Assembly (NCBI GenBank): GCA_020726505.1
Contig: JAHLEZ010000014.1
Location: 1,674,001-1,738,000 of the forward strand
Source: Leptodontidium sp. MPI-SDFR-AT-0119
Lineage: Eukaryota; Ascomycota; Leotiomycetes; Helotiales; Leptodontidiaceae
Length of the DNA stretch: 64,000 nt
Reading direction: 5' to 3'
Below are positions 11,352 to 23,139 of the stretch, piece by piece (the stretch's first letter is position 1; every line of letters begins with the position of its first letter). Position numbers and translations under genes: made by a program. Below the pieces are notes generated by a model. It saw nothing but the letters and a program-made list of their open reading frames with translations. It was not told where the DNA came from and did no database searches.

Positions 11352-12637
11352 TCAATACGCCCGAGCAGTATCGTGAAGCTCTGCCCGATGAGGTGTATCT
11401 AGCTCCGTCCTTTCGTTCGAGTGTAGAATATTCTTCCCTGACAACTCATCAATTCGGAATTCCGCGGTCTTGGCCTCAACGACTGGCTGGGAGTCAGGAA
11501 CTTTTTCCAGCGCAGAAGAATGAGGAGCCTGATTGATAGGCTGAGCAGGCGGCGGATCTGATGCAGAATGACCGCCTCTATTGGACCGTCTTTTCTTTCT
11601 CCAAAAGTACCAAATGATAGCAATTGACAGGAGACCTAGGGCCGCAGCAAGCACGGCAATGGCAATCGTGGCACCTTTGGAAAGTTCCGACTTCGATGAG
11701 GATTGTGTTGAACTGTCCGTCGTACCAGCAGGGGGTCTGTGAATATTAGCTGTAGTACTGCCTCGCAGATACTCGTTGGAAGCATACTGGATGCCTGAAC
11801 CAGAGGTAGTTGTCCCCGAACCTGAGGTGATCGTCCCTGAACTCGCGCTGCTAGTCTTTGAGCTACCAGCAGCAGCAACAGCACCGTTTGCAGTTGTTGC
11901 TTGTCTTACCTAGTTATTTTTTTAGAACCCATAAAAAGTTGTAGAGACGGTTATTGATATCTTACTTCTGATGCGAGTCTGTCTGTTGGGATTGGGAGAC
12001 TAGCCGACATACACATTGGCCCATCATCTAGGGGATATATCCCTACCATATCTGATGGACAACAGTATTCCCCATAGACATGGTAGAGACCCCATGATGT
12101 ATCAGCACATGCCTGTACTACTCTCACAGTTGCAGAGCAATCGACATCTAATAGAGAGTGAGATTCCGTGACCTAAGCAACTAACCCTCGCTATTTCCAA
12201 GACGTTCTTCACATACCGGTTGGGCAACAAATTGCTTCAGGATTGAGATCGGCCTTGTAGTTGCCTGGAGAGGCACATTTGTAGCTATTCGGACAGCAGC
12301 TATCTCCACAGGCTGCAGTCCCCTCGATACATGGACTGATGTGGATGCCATAGCCGCCCCAGGAAACGAGATCGCGTTCACTCAGCGAGCGCTCCTTTGG
12401 GGGAACAATGACGCGGGCTAGAGTCGTCATCGCATCGCTCATTGTGGAAAGCAGCTGTGCTTGATTCGTTCGCACTGGGGATAAAACAGGTTGTAAGACA
12501 CTATCGCAGAGATCTTGTTCTGTGTTTCTGAAGTTGTTGATTTCTCTTGGCTCAGCCGCGAATGCAACCATGCAATTCGTAACGCTGTCCAATCGCAAAT
12601 GCCTGTCTTCGTCCGAAAGGGATGAGTATAATATTGG
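11352..12637 (-). CDS. Cys-rich extracellular domain, single-pass membrane protein (5' end missing)
   Basis: Three exons are clear on the minus strand: 12637-12217, 12147-11966 and 11909-11352 (introns 69 and 56 nt, canonical). They encode at least 386 residues. The first part is a linker followed by a Cys-rich region with paired cysteines (CGDSCCPNSYKC, EAICCPT, GEYCCPSDM, GPMCM). A Ser/Thr/Gly-rich stalk follows, then one transmembrane segment (IAIAVLAAALGLLSIAIIWYFW) and a basic stop-transfer WRKKRR with a polar cytoplasmic tail. This layout is common in fungal cell-wall-facing surface proteins of unknown role. An acceptor (CTCTAG) precedes 12637, so at least one upstream exon with a signal peptide should exist; I could not place it. 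The TTG near 12598 is not a real start. Confidence 0.6.
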
Positions 12638-13551
12638 CTAGAGCGCCACCTTTTCTCACCGAAGTACATTCACTTGAATTGCAACTTTGGAGTTCGAAGT
12701 CAAGGACCGAGACCTTGAGCTGTCTCTATGAGTACCATCTCTCCGTCAAGAACATGTCACACAATGACCATTGAAAGGAACATTACGACTCAAACTCGAG
12801 ATTTCAAGCCTAGATGGGCGATAATAAACCCCTCCATGCTCCGAAAACCACAAAATAAAGTTTGAATCCTTCAGAGCCGGTCAGCTGGGCTACCAAGTGC
12901 AGCTATGGGGTCTGCCTTCCAACGGATCCTGACGAAGCTCCAGATCCCTAAAATCCAAAGCAGACAACTTGGGAGAGCTTCCTCAAAATCCTCACCAGTC
13001 GGGTTTTTTGAAACCTGAGGTCACGTTTGTTGGAGCCGAGTGCTTGGCGATCGATATGGAAACCCATGTGAACATCTCTCTGAAATCATCAGCCACCTCA
13101 CTGCTTCTTCGTGCATTTTTGGTGCAACAACAGGTTGATATCTGGAATCGCATCCTTTCATCTCTTAGTTCTATCATGTGCTCTTTTCCATTTGCCCTTG
13201 ATTTCGTTTTCCCTAGTCTAAAATGCTGGCTTTCGGATGATGTCAGTATTTTTGTCCAACAGAACCGTCCCATAGGCCATTTCAAGCCGTATGCAGCTAT
13301 CCATCAATATATTACCAGCAGGCTTTTGTAGACCGCTTTCTTGGCTTTGGCATATATATGAGTAATATGCTCTCTTGAATGCAAAGCAAAGATCCATCAG
13401 TGTGGTCATCTGAGGTCGAGATCATTTCTCATCGTCATCTTATTTTTAGCAATCAACGTCGCCTAAATCTACGGCTAGCCTCTCAATATTACATAGTGCT
13501 CTTCTGATATATTCCTATTCTATCTCATTTCATCCATCACAAACATTCACC
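12638..13551. other. intergenic, probably holds missing first exon of the Cys-rich gene
   Basis: Spacer between two divergent genes. It should contain the unplaced signal-peptide exon of the minus-strand gene and the promoter of the plus-strand monooxygenase. No convincing signal peptide frame was found. Confidence 0.4.
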
Positions 13552-14779
13552 ATGTCCAAACCCACGGTCCTCATCTCCGGAGCAGGCAACGCCGGTCCAG
13601 CCTGCGCCTTCTTCCTTGCGCGCGCAGGCATCAAAACAACAATCATAGAACGCTCACCCAGCATGCGCAAAACGGGTCAACAGATCGACCTCCGAGGCGC
13701 AGGTCTCCCCGTAGTTCAACGCATGGGTCTCGAATCCGCAATCCGCTAGTGGACAACCAAAGAGGCTGGTCTAGCCTTCGTCGATGAGACGGGGAAACCA
13801 CTCGCCGAGTTCCCTGTGAAGGAAGATGGGGGACGGAGCTTCACAAGCAATATTGAGATTTTGAGGGGGGAGATAGCAAGGGTGTTTTATGAGGCCACGC
13901 GGGGGTTGGAGGAGGTGGAGTATGTTTTTGGAGATCATGTTGTGGGGATTGTGGAGAATGGGAAGAAGATTGAGGTAGATTTGGAGAAGGGTGGGAAGAG
14001 GGAGTTTGATGTTGTTGCTGGTGCGGATGGGCAGGGTTCGAAGACGAGGAGACTTGCGTTCAAGGAGGTAGAGAATCTGATGAAGCTGCTTCATCAGTAT
14101 GCGGCCTACTTCACGATCCCGTACAAAGAATCGGATCGTAATTTCGCGGAGTGGTATAACACCACGGGTGGGAGGGGTATTCTTTTACGGCCAGACAATG
14201 CTGGGTACACGAGAGCGCATTTGACAGTTACGAAAGATCCTTTGCCTGAGCTGGAAGGTTATTACAAGCTCAGCGTCGAAGAGCAGAAGCAGAAGATGCA
14301 TGAGATGTTCTCAGACGCCGGATGGGAAGCCAAGAGAGTGTTGGATGGGATGGACAAAGCTGAGGACTTCTACATGCAAGAGATCGCTCAAGTCAAGATG
14401 TCCAGCTGGTCCAAAGGCCGAGTTGTTCTTCTAGGTGACGCAGGCAATTGTCCGTCTCCTATCTCAGGCATGGGAACTAATTGTGCTATTGTGGGGGCTT
14501 ATGTGCTCGCGGGAGAAATTGCGAAGTATGGTATTGATTACGAGAAGGCTTTTTAAGGGGTATGAGGAGAATTTGAGGCCATATGTTGAGAAGGCACAGA
14601 AGTCGCCGCCAGGAGCTCCAGCTATTGCGAATCCACAAACAAAATGTGGGATCGCAATACTGCGTGAACTGGTGGGGTTTATCAGCTGGAGTGGTGCAAC
14701 GAAGTTGTTTGATAAGTTCTCCAGTCCATTGGCTGAGGATGAAAAGTTGACTGTGTATGAATTTGGAGATGAGAAATAA
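13552..14779 (+). pseudogene. FAD-dependent (PHBH/TetX-type) monooxygenase with nonsense and frameshift
   Basis: The frame encodes a flavoprotein hydroxylase. It has a GAGNAGPA dinucleotide-binding motif at residues 10-17, an ERSP segment, the IDLRGAG motif typical of the TetX/salicylate-hydroxylase relatives, a VVAGADGQGSKTR (DG-like) motif, and LLGDAGNCPSPISGMGTN (GD motif) near the end. It is uninterrupted by introns. Two breaks are visible. An in-frame TAG at 13747-13749 follows GLESAIR, with perfectly continuing homology after it. A five-T run at 14550-14554 shifts the frame to a stop at 14554-14556, while the expected C-terminus continues in the next frame to 14779. Removing the TAG by splicing would need a 39-nt intron, shorter than any other in the window, and would delete conserved residues. 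It is either a recent pseudogene or affected by sequence error. Confidence 0.75.
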
Positions 14780-17700
14780 TCAAGAGGCTATTGTTTTATT
14801 TGGGGGGGGGGGGATATTTCTGTACTTTATTTTGTGGATTGTTGGGCTGCATGGGGAGATCAGGGAGTGTACTGAAGATGTAAGCTGGATGGATAGACTT
14901 TGACTGAATATTCCCAAACGCACCGATTTCTACGCATTAAGCAAAATAATACAACATAAGTTCATATCACGGGATTCAATTCAATGCATGATCCCTTTTC
15001 CCAATCACGCTCTTCTCTTCACTTCAACCCTAAACTCGCACCTTCTGAGGCTCCTCAATCTCCTCAATCTTGACGAGCATAGCTTTGCTCCCGTTACCTC
15101 TCACCATAGATTTGAGTACAGCCCATGTTCCTCGCCCCTATTCTCGCACACCAGTACAACCTCCGCCGTCGATCCAACTGGTCTGCTCATCCTCTGGATT
15201 CATGATTCTTGTTTCTCACCTTCGAAATAACTACGACATGCAGGAGAGCGTGCCTATTCACGGTAGAACACCATCACCTCTTCTATTACCTTGTAGCACA
15301 TTGAGTTATGTTCCCTATGTAGTACACTCTCAGTTATAACTCACGCTGATCAATAGCCTTCCAACCTGCTTAGATCCCACAGCGTCCACGGATCTTACGA
15401 CACGTTAGAGAGAGTTTGTTTTCCCTGAGAGACATTCAGGGTCACAAGACCGACCCGCCTCTCTCTGTCTTTGCTTACGCGCGTCGACTCGGGTCGCGAT
15501 TTCTTGCAGCCTTGCTTCCCCCGAGAGGAACTACAAATGATCTTTAGACGAATGAGAGTTAAGTCGTGGCGACTTCTAGCTCGAAAAGACGTTGTCTTCA
15601 TGGAAGCCAAGGACAGGAAGAGGAAACGACGAGAGGAATCATGGATATCAACCCCCAAGCCACACCAAGTCCTCCGAAAGAGGCTATCGCCACTTCACTG
15701 TCCCCCATATCAACTCTTCTTCCACAACTGTGGGCTATCCTTGTACGTGATCGTGAGAATGATAAAGAACGAGACTGAAGAAAGATATCAATTGATTGCG
15801 CCTGAACAAGTTGCAGAGAACTCAACGAGAGAACCAAGAAAGTCAGACTTAGGTATGGGAAGACAGTGTTGCGGATACTGTTGTTGCACACCACAGGAAT
15901 TTGCTCATGATGAACAGCCAACATTCACGGGGACCACTCACAAGCAAAGCGCAGTCCTCCCTTTGACCATATCCCACACCACGGTCGAATAATGAGCACC
16001 TCTCAGCCACTGATATATTGTCGGTACATCGAATCTCGAAGGAGACGCATACTAGCATGTATACAGATACCAATTGCTTTCGTTCAACCAACCAGTGGAT
16101 CAAGGACCAGAGTCTCTTGTGGATGAGAATTGATCTCATGGGGAGACTGCTCTTTCCAATATACCGTCAACACTGACTGAGGTCATCGCAGTTGGTTTTT
16201 TTGAAGCAGCCGTAAGAGGAGACTGGGGAATGTGACAGAGGTCTTTGTCACCCCAAAGATATCCACCACTATCCATGGCCATAGACTCGAATCGATGACA
16301 AGAACAGTCTAGGGAGATGGTAGCTGGAAACCTCTTCCCGCATACACGCAAAACTACACAGAAAACGGCAAGGGAAGCACTGTGAACGAAGCCCCCAAAT
16401 CAAACTGTCGCAGCTTTCCGACTGGGAAAGGGCAACAATTGTTTGCTTGCTCGCAGCATCCATTTCCCTTTTGACCATTTTCTATCCGTATTTCTGTGCC
16501 TTCAAATATCAACTACCCTGCGCACAATATAAACACAGAGCAAATCAATTTCCTTACCAATATTTAAGAACTTAAGCAAGTCCCCATAAATTAAAGTAGT
16601 CGTTGTTAAACCGCCTTATCGATCATATCATCAAGGGATCGTGTAAAATCCAAAATGAGAAGTCCACAGGGGCCTGGATGCCGCTGATCAATTCCAATAG
16701 CTCGAATCTTTTCGGACTTCGTTAGTCTGTGGTCCAGTCAGTCTCAGTCTAGCAAAATGTCTCGGGCCAGATACGACATTATCGTCACGCGACATTAGAA
16801 AACTTTACTAGGCGCAGTTCCCCTTGTTAAAGATCCATAGCCTGGAAATTCAGTACCTGTATTATCAATCACTCTTCTTAATTACCACGTAAACCAGAAA
16901 TAAGAAGAAGAATAAATAAACCTTCTTACAGCAAAAAGCCCAGATTCTACAAATAGTCTTCTCAGCCAAATCTTCGGCCGGCAGCCGGGCACTTACCGAA
17001 CTCTTTGAAGCGAAGGAACCGAAGGGGTTCAGGGGTAAAGGCGCCACTTACGTCTCATATCCATCCAGCCCGCTCTCCCAAGCCAAGCCCACGCCAATCC
17101 ATCCACTCCGCCCAACGTCCACGAAAGAGCGAACGGTTTCGGCACTCGCTTTATCAACGGGAGGTCTCGAAGTGTGACTGAGTCTCTAAAAATACACCAA
17201 GAAACAATGAGAGGGCGAAGCGTGACTACGCATCCCTTTCACGATTGAGAGTTTTCTTGGGCATCACATCTGACTTTTCGTGCCGTCCTTCAGCCTATTT
17301 TGTTTGTATGCGAAGCGAGTCAGTCCGCGGTGCAATAAACACGGCATAACTCTCGTCATTGCAACGCGAGTAACTTTACCGCAGTCTTAAGGAGGGGGAG
17401 AGAAGAGGGGAGGGGAAGGTAGAAGGGAGGAATACAAAGTAAGAAGTTTGTACAAGTCATGACCCACATATGGCGATGTCTCCTGTACTGCACGGAGCAC
17501 ATCCCCGAATCTGTTATCAGGATCGTCCGTCTATCTATCACAGACAAATGGCATTGGTAGTGGCTGCGGCATCGGGAAAGAACCCGGATCATCCCCCTCT
17601 CGTTACCCCTTGGGAAGGTGTAGGCATGAAGAAGTTCGCAATGATCTTTTCTTGCGGGTAGTTTCTTTCTCTCGGCTGAGACGAACACCAGGATACGATG

Positions 17701-18343
17701 CCCGGTTTTCGTTTCATGGTGGAGAGAACAGATTTGGGTTGCGATCGCCCTTGACGCAGACGCACGCACTCGTATCAGATGAGGTGTGCTGGGGCGAAAG
17801 AGTCAGGGGAGCTTGCTGGGTGGAGGCGTGGTCGTGGTCTGGATTCGTGGGAGCGGGAAGAAGAGGCGTCCAGACTCGCAGCAGTTTCCCACCAGAAGCC
17901 CTTGTCCGTGGCTGTTGCGGGAAGGGATGGGCAATGCAGGGCCCGTCTAGCTGCAGCCTGAGACTTCCTCGTCATGGGTTGGGTCACACTAATTTGGGCA
18001 AGGGCAGGCACTATTGGGTATGTGAGAGGGATGGTGGAGGTGTGGTGGATGCATGTGTGGTAGGGGAGCTGCATGAGGGACTTGATATACGGGGTGTGCC
18101 TCCGGAACGAAGGAGTTTGATTCCTCTTTCTCAAAACTATTCCACCAAACGGAACCAAACCAAACCAAACCAAACCAAATCATTACTTCCATATCAACAT
18201 CTTCATTGTACGACATCAAGCCTCTCGTTACGACACAACAATACACAATACAGCATCCGTACAATCAAGCTGCGGTCATCTTTCCCGATCATCGGTGCTA
18301 GTCGCATCGTATCCTATCATTACTCACCAAGTCAACCCCTTCC
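14780..18343. other. gene-poor 3.6-kb stretch
   Basis: No gene is recognised. It contains a run of twelve G at 14802-14813 and several unsupported open frames (for example 15471-15992). At 18153-18180 there is a five-base AACCA repeat that likely lies in the leader of the gene at 18344. Base composition varies without protein-like content. Confidence 0.45.
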
Positions 18344-18829
18344 ATGCCCAACACAATGGCATCACCAACTCCCTCCATCGCAACTATCACACCCAAAACC
18401 CGACCCCGCCGCCAATCGCGCTTCACAGAAGGTTCACCTCTCACGGGCGCCGAACTCGCGCAACAGACATCTGACAATGACTTCCTCCTCACAATCCTCT
18501 CGCAAATGGACGAACACGAGAAGCGCAAACAACGCAGCGAGTCCAACGCCTCGACCGAATCCTTCACATTCACCGGTCGCAGCAGGAGGGGTACCGGGTC
18601 GTCGAATGGCGGGGGAAGTCCCGTGCAGGGCGAATTCGTGATGAAGGAGAGGGTTGGGAGGAGGAGTATCACATTTGGCAGGAGGAGCGATGATGTGAGG
18701 AGGAGTTTGGATGAGAGGCCTAAGGAGTTCTCGGAGAATGTCGAGGGGTTGGCGATGAAAGTCAAGGGCAGATTGAGGGCGTTGACGGGAGGCAAGGAGA
18801 GGAATGTTAAGCCTTACCCTGGGACGTGA
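18344..18829 (+). CDS. conserved-looking fungal protein, unknown function
   Basis: Single-exon frame of 161 residues. A second in-frame Met at residue 5 (18356) starts MASPTPSIATITPKTRPRR and is an equally good start. The protein has a Pro/Arg N-terminus with RRQSRFTEG, a short helical segment (DNDFLLTILSQMDEHEKRK), a Ser/Gly-rich middle, a basic part (MKERVGRRSITFGRR) and a C-terminal helix (FSENVEGLAMKVKGRLRAL). Codon third positions are GC-biased, unlike the flanks. No named domain is recognised. The structured C-terminus and basic motifs suggest a small regulatory or cytoskeletal adaptor, but that is speculation. The longer overlapping frame 17610-18641 is judged a shadow. Confidence 0.6.
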   Translation: MPNTMASPTPSIATITPKTRPRRQSRFTEGSPLTGAELAQQTSDNDFLLTILSQMDEHEKRKQRSESNASTESFTFTGRSRRGTGSSNGGGSPVQGEFVMKERVGRRSITFGRRSDDVRRSLDERPKEFSENVEGLAMKVKGRLRALTGGKERNVKPYPGT

Positions 18830-21710
18830 ATGGAGGATGAAGTCGCGACGGAAAATTATCAACAAAATCACCAACACTTTCCTTTTGGATTGAGAGCTGC
18901 ATAGCATAGCACGGATTACTACGGTATCGACACCAACCAAAAAGGTCACGAGCACGCCAGGAGTGGGATTCCCGCCCTGGAGTTCTGTGGAATTAAACAG
19001 GACGGGGGTCAGGGGACAGGAAGCGCAACACTACAAGCTACGGGCTTTTCGGATTGCGATTACTACTCTTCGGCATCGGACTGTACTATAGATGAGAATC
19101 CGAAAGACCCAAGGTCTCGGGATATTCTTCGTTACAATAAAACCATTATCCCCATTAATTGAGATTCAAGTCAAAGTCGTAAATGGTGTTCGTGTTCTCG
19201 CATTGCCACCCCGTCCCTTCCGATCCGCGATAGGCTGAGGCTCTACCAGTCGTCATCGTACCTTATACAGTACGGCTTGGATGGAATAGGTTTACAGTGG
19301 TGCGTCCTCGAATGAGTACTAAGCATGAAATAATCAGGCACAGTTTCAACGGCTCTCAACATCCTTTCCTTTTCTGATTTACGGAGGTGATTAAATCAAT
19401 TCTCCTCCTCATCTTCCCGAACGGCTTTCCCGCGAAGCTAAACAGACTTCTCTGACTCTGACTCTGGACAGTAGCACTTGTACCTCATCAATGCGATCAA
19501 CCATCTTACTTCCAATTCCCAAATCTTCTGGGGACGAAAAAGTAAAATACAGTTCAACCAATCCTCTATCCGTACATAACTGTCACACTACCCCACCATC
19601 ATAACTAACAGTGCTTCTAGCATACTGTCCATGTAAAAAATAAAAATAAATGCCGCAGGGAATTTCCCACCTCATCCGCCTCTTCCAACACCCCTTCCAT
19701 GTACAATGACATAATTAACACCACCATTCACTGCTCCTCGCAACAGGCAATTCCATTCCACCCTCCCGAGTCTCTCTAGAGTCAATTGTAAACTCAATGA
19801 TAAAGTTACAGTATATTAAAGTTCTCAAACGAAACAAACACTCACTTAACGTTCTCTCGCACTCTTGAGCGCGCGAGCCTTTAGAAGAAACCTGAAACCT
19901 TCTCCCGCAGCTACAGCACGCTCGGGTCGAACGGCTTTTGGAGTTTGAGGGTTTGAAGGTTTGGGGTTAGATATCGGCAATGGGAGGAGAGGGGAAGGTT
20001 TTGTTCGAGGTTCATGCATGTGGAAAGTAAATCGGGTTGATCTCACAATGGGAGAGGAGGGGATGGTAGGAAACGCAAAGCATCTAGGGCCGATGAAGAT
20101 TTCAGAAGCCATTCACAGTGCCTATCTCATTCTCACTATTATGAGCACACTTCAGGGTAGGTATTAGTAAAACCCTCAAATCCAAACCTAAACGTCACAA
20201 TATACTTCGCTAATAGCAATGCCAATGTCAGCAGATCCGCACCATGGCAAGTATAAACGAGGACCCTTCCCCTCCATCAAGGCAAGGCACTCCTAACCCC
20301 ATCTCTAAGCCCCATCTCCAAGAAAACAAGACAAGACATGCCAGTGGAATTCAATCCAACGCATAGCTCCACCCCACAAAACCAGCCAAACGAATTAAAT
20401 ATTCCTCTTCTCACTCTCATCCAGATGACGTTCTCGACACCCAACCAACAGACTAGAACCTAGGAAGCCCTTCACAAAACTCACCTTTCACGCAGTAGTG
20501 ATGATGCAATTCTCTCTCCATCACAAGATATTTCCTTGGAGCTGGTATCTATATCAAGATGCTTAATATCGGCTCCCTAACAGTGAAGCATGGAAGACAT
20601 GGAAGTGCTAGTAATTGATATTTGGGATGTCCCTGCGGGCTGGGTGGGAATCACGACGTCGTGGATGAGTTGGCATATGTGGATCCGAGATCCAGATCGT
20701 GGAGAACCCTGGAGACTGGAAATCGGACGAGGATGTCGAATATCTGAATACTGGGTTTGGTACTGGAGTTCTAAGTGGAAATGACGATATCTAAGATGAT
20801 TATATTATATCTATGAGGACGCAAATCTTTTGCTTGGTGTAAGTCATCAAATGTCTGTAAAGGGGCTGAAAAAATAGCCGAGCGCACACTACCTAGGTAC
20901 CCCTGAGATTTCGCTAAGCAAGCTCACGTCTGGTTGTTGTTTACTTCAAGAAGAAATGACGTTAGAATTCCCATATTTCATTGTCCTCGGTGTCCGGAGA
21001 GTGGCGCCCAAGTACTTGTAGCCCTAGATATGTCAGCATGAGACTGTCACTGTTCAGCTCAGTTGCACAATTTTGCATCTAAGCTGTACGAATGATGTCG
21101 TGGCTTTCTTCCTACAATCCTTCCGATCCTCCTCGGGCGGTTTCTCGGACCAAACAGTTTCACACTATCACCACCAGAGTCGACAGGAGCTATGTATTAT
21201 TTCATTAGCCCAGACGGATATTTTTTCAGCCTCTGTGCAATATTGAGAAGTACATAACGAAGTGGCTCAGCTCAATATTGTTGTGCTGTCATGACAGACA
21301 GAGGACAATAAATGAGCTACGAGAAAATTACTCTCGCCTCTCTACACCGAGCAAAAGTACTTGTGCACTGTACCATGAGAGTCGGCTACTCATCGAATCC
21401 CTCAACTCTCTGCTCTCTCTCCAAATCCCAATTCTCTGGTAATGCGGTCTTCCTAAATTACCGAGCTTGAGTGCCCAGGTACTTTTGCAAATCAAATCGA
21501 ATGTAGTCCCAATCCGGAAAAGGTCCCGTCTCACGGGAGTTACTCGATGGAGAGAGATATAATATAGCAGGCAAGTCCTGATTCATTCCCTCCCAAGCCT
21601 CTCAACATCAGAATAGATCAGATCAAGATCCAAGTGATAGCATCTCCAAATATTCATCATATACGACCCTCGATCGGAACCTTCACTCAAAACCAAACGT
21701 CGACTTCAAC
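18830..21710. other. gene-poor 2.9-kb stretch
   Basis: No gene is recognised. Short frames (19846-20167, 20590-20784, 21328-21534) have no protein-like features. The end has a TATAATATA string near 21558, about 150 bases before the secreted-protein start, which could be a TATA element. Confidence 0.45.
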
Positions 21711-22298
21711 ATGTTGATCTCCAGCCCAACATACCTCACCCTCGCCCTCCTCATCCTCCCCTTCCTCTCAGCCCGTCCAGTCTCCGTGAGTGACCCCCCA
21801 TCCCCCCCCCAGGCGTCATTCCCCAAGATCAAGACCCCTCACTAATCCCAACCCCATCGTCCCATCCAGAAACCAGAAGAATGCGAATCATCCCTCTTCC
21901 TCAAACCCCGCCACCCAGACGACGACCCCTCCGATCCCACAAGCTGGAACGCCAACTACGGACCCTGGGGCGATCCAGGCTACAAAGAACACTACGGCTC
22001 CTCCAGTCCTCCTCCACCCGTCGTAGTAATCACCGCTCCCGCACCAGCACCAGCTCCCGCACCTCCCCCATCACCACCGCCAGCAGCACCACAAGCACCT
22101 CCAAACTCCGGACTCATAGGTTGGTTCACGCCCTCCGGTCCCAGTTCTGGAGCGAAACCCGATCCGTTGGTGTGTACTGAGGTGCCGAAGACGGTGAATG
22201 GGAAGGGGGTTTGTAGCGTTGATGGGAAACCGACTGCTTGTGAGGGGATATGGCGGAAGCCGAGTTTGAGGGATTTGTGGATTTGTATGCCTTTTTGA
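21711..22298 (+). CDS. small secreted Pro-rich, Cys-containing protein
   Basis: Two exons, 21711-21785 and 21870-22298, separated by an 84-nt GT..AG intron, encode 167 residues. The first exon is a signal peptide: MLISSPTYLTLALLILPFLS followed by a small-residue cleavage area (ARPVS). The mature part begins KPEECESS, has a Trp/Tyr/Gly-containing piece (NANYGPWGDPGYKEHYG), a Pro/Ala-rich linker (about residues 75-105), and a C-terminal Cys-containing module with DPLVCTEVP, KGVCSVDGKPTACEGIW and LWICMPF. It has five cysteines in total. It is probably secreted to wall or medium. No family is recognised. The longer overlapping frames in this region are wrong-frame shadows of the Pro-rich exon. 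Confidence 0.65.
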
Positions 22299-23139
22299 GG
22301 GGTGGTGGGGGATGGTTGATTGTTAGTTGCTGGTATGAGTGATGGTGAAGGGAGATCTTTCCTTGTTGATGAAGTGGATGGAAGGAGGATCGTTTTGATT
22401 TCTCTTGGGTTCTTTTCTGAGGTTCTTTTGCGGAGTGGGTTATCTTCGACTTTGTTGTTCTGGGAACTGGAATCGGAGCTGAATCGCGACTTTTATTCTG
22501 GCTTGTCTCATTTAGAACTGGGTTTCTGCGATGTTTGTTTTCGACTTCCTGCTAACTTCTTTACCTCTTTGATCGTTCCCCTTGCGATCCGTTGTTATCT
22601 TTTTTTCCTGCTTTCAAACTGTACTAGAGTAAAAGATCAATTAAAATCAAAGTCGTGCCCAGCAACGCTACTCCCGGAAATGCAGACTAACTCGATTGAA
22701 GATGCTCCGCTTGTCAAATCCCAGATTTGGGATGCGAATGTAAACATATAGTGAGATATATGACAGTATATAAAAGCCTAGTGATAGACTATTTGATATG
22801 CTCTAACCCCCCAGGTAACCCCCTAGAACGTAAACACAAAAAATCAACAATCGAAATCGAACATAGAAGCGTAGAGAGCACCAAACCAGTATCATTCGTA
22901 ACAAGGAAGCAGAGAAAACAAGTCCACAGGCTCTAATGACATCAATTGCAATGCAGTCTCTGTACACCGATGCATGAAAGAAGACGAAAACATGATAAGT
23001 GTACGCGCTATGTTGACTGAGTGTGAAAACCGCCCAATTGCCCAGACGCCGAGCCAGTCAGTCATATCCTGAATTCGTTCCAATCATCAATCAAAAAACC
23101 CAACGCCTGGTCATGCAAGAAGCGAGAAGATGAGGTCGT
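22299..23139. other. intergenic between convergent genes
   Basis: Contains a 143-codon open frame (22320-22751) with no recognisable features, probably chance in the 3' flank. The remainder is AT-rich. Confidence 0.45.

Noticed and set aside
12439..12669. Frame starting ATG near 12669 as the N-terminus of the Cys-rich protein
   Set aside because: It lies in a different register from the Cys-rich exon and has no signal peptide; the acceptor at 12638 fits better.
15471..15992. 173-codon plus-strand frame
   Set aside because: No recognisable domain or splice context; sits in gene-poor DNA.
17610..18641. 343-codon plus-strand open frame
   Set aside because: Its content is low-complexity and basic with Trp/Cys scatter and no domain. 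It overlaps the better-supported 18344-18829 frame in another register.
22320..22751. 143-codon plus-strand frame after the secreted-protein gene
   Set aside because: Hydrophobic chance frame in the T-rich 3' flank; no start context or family.
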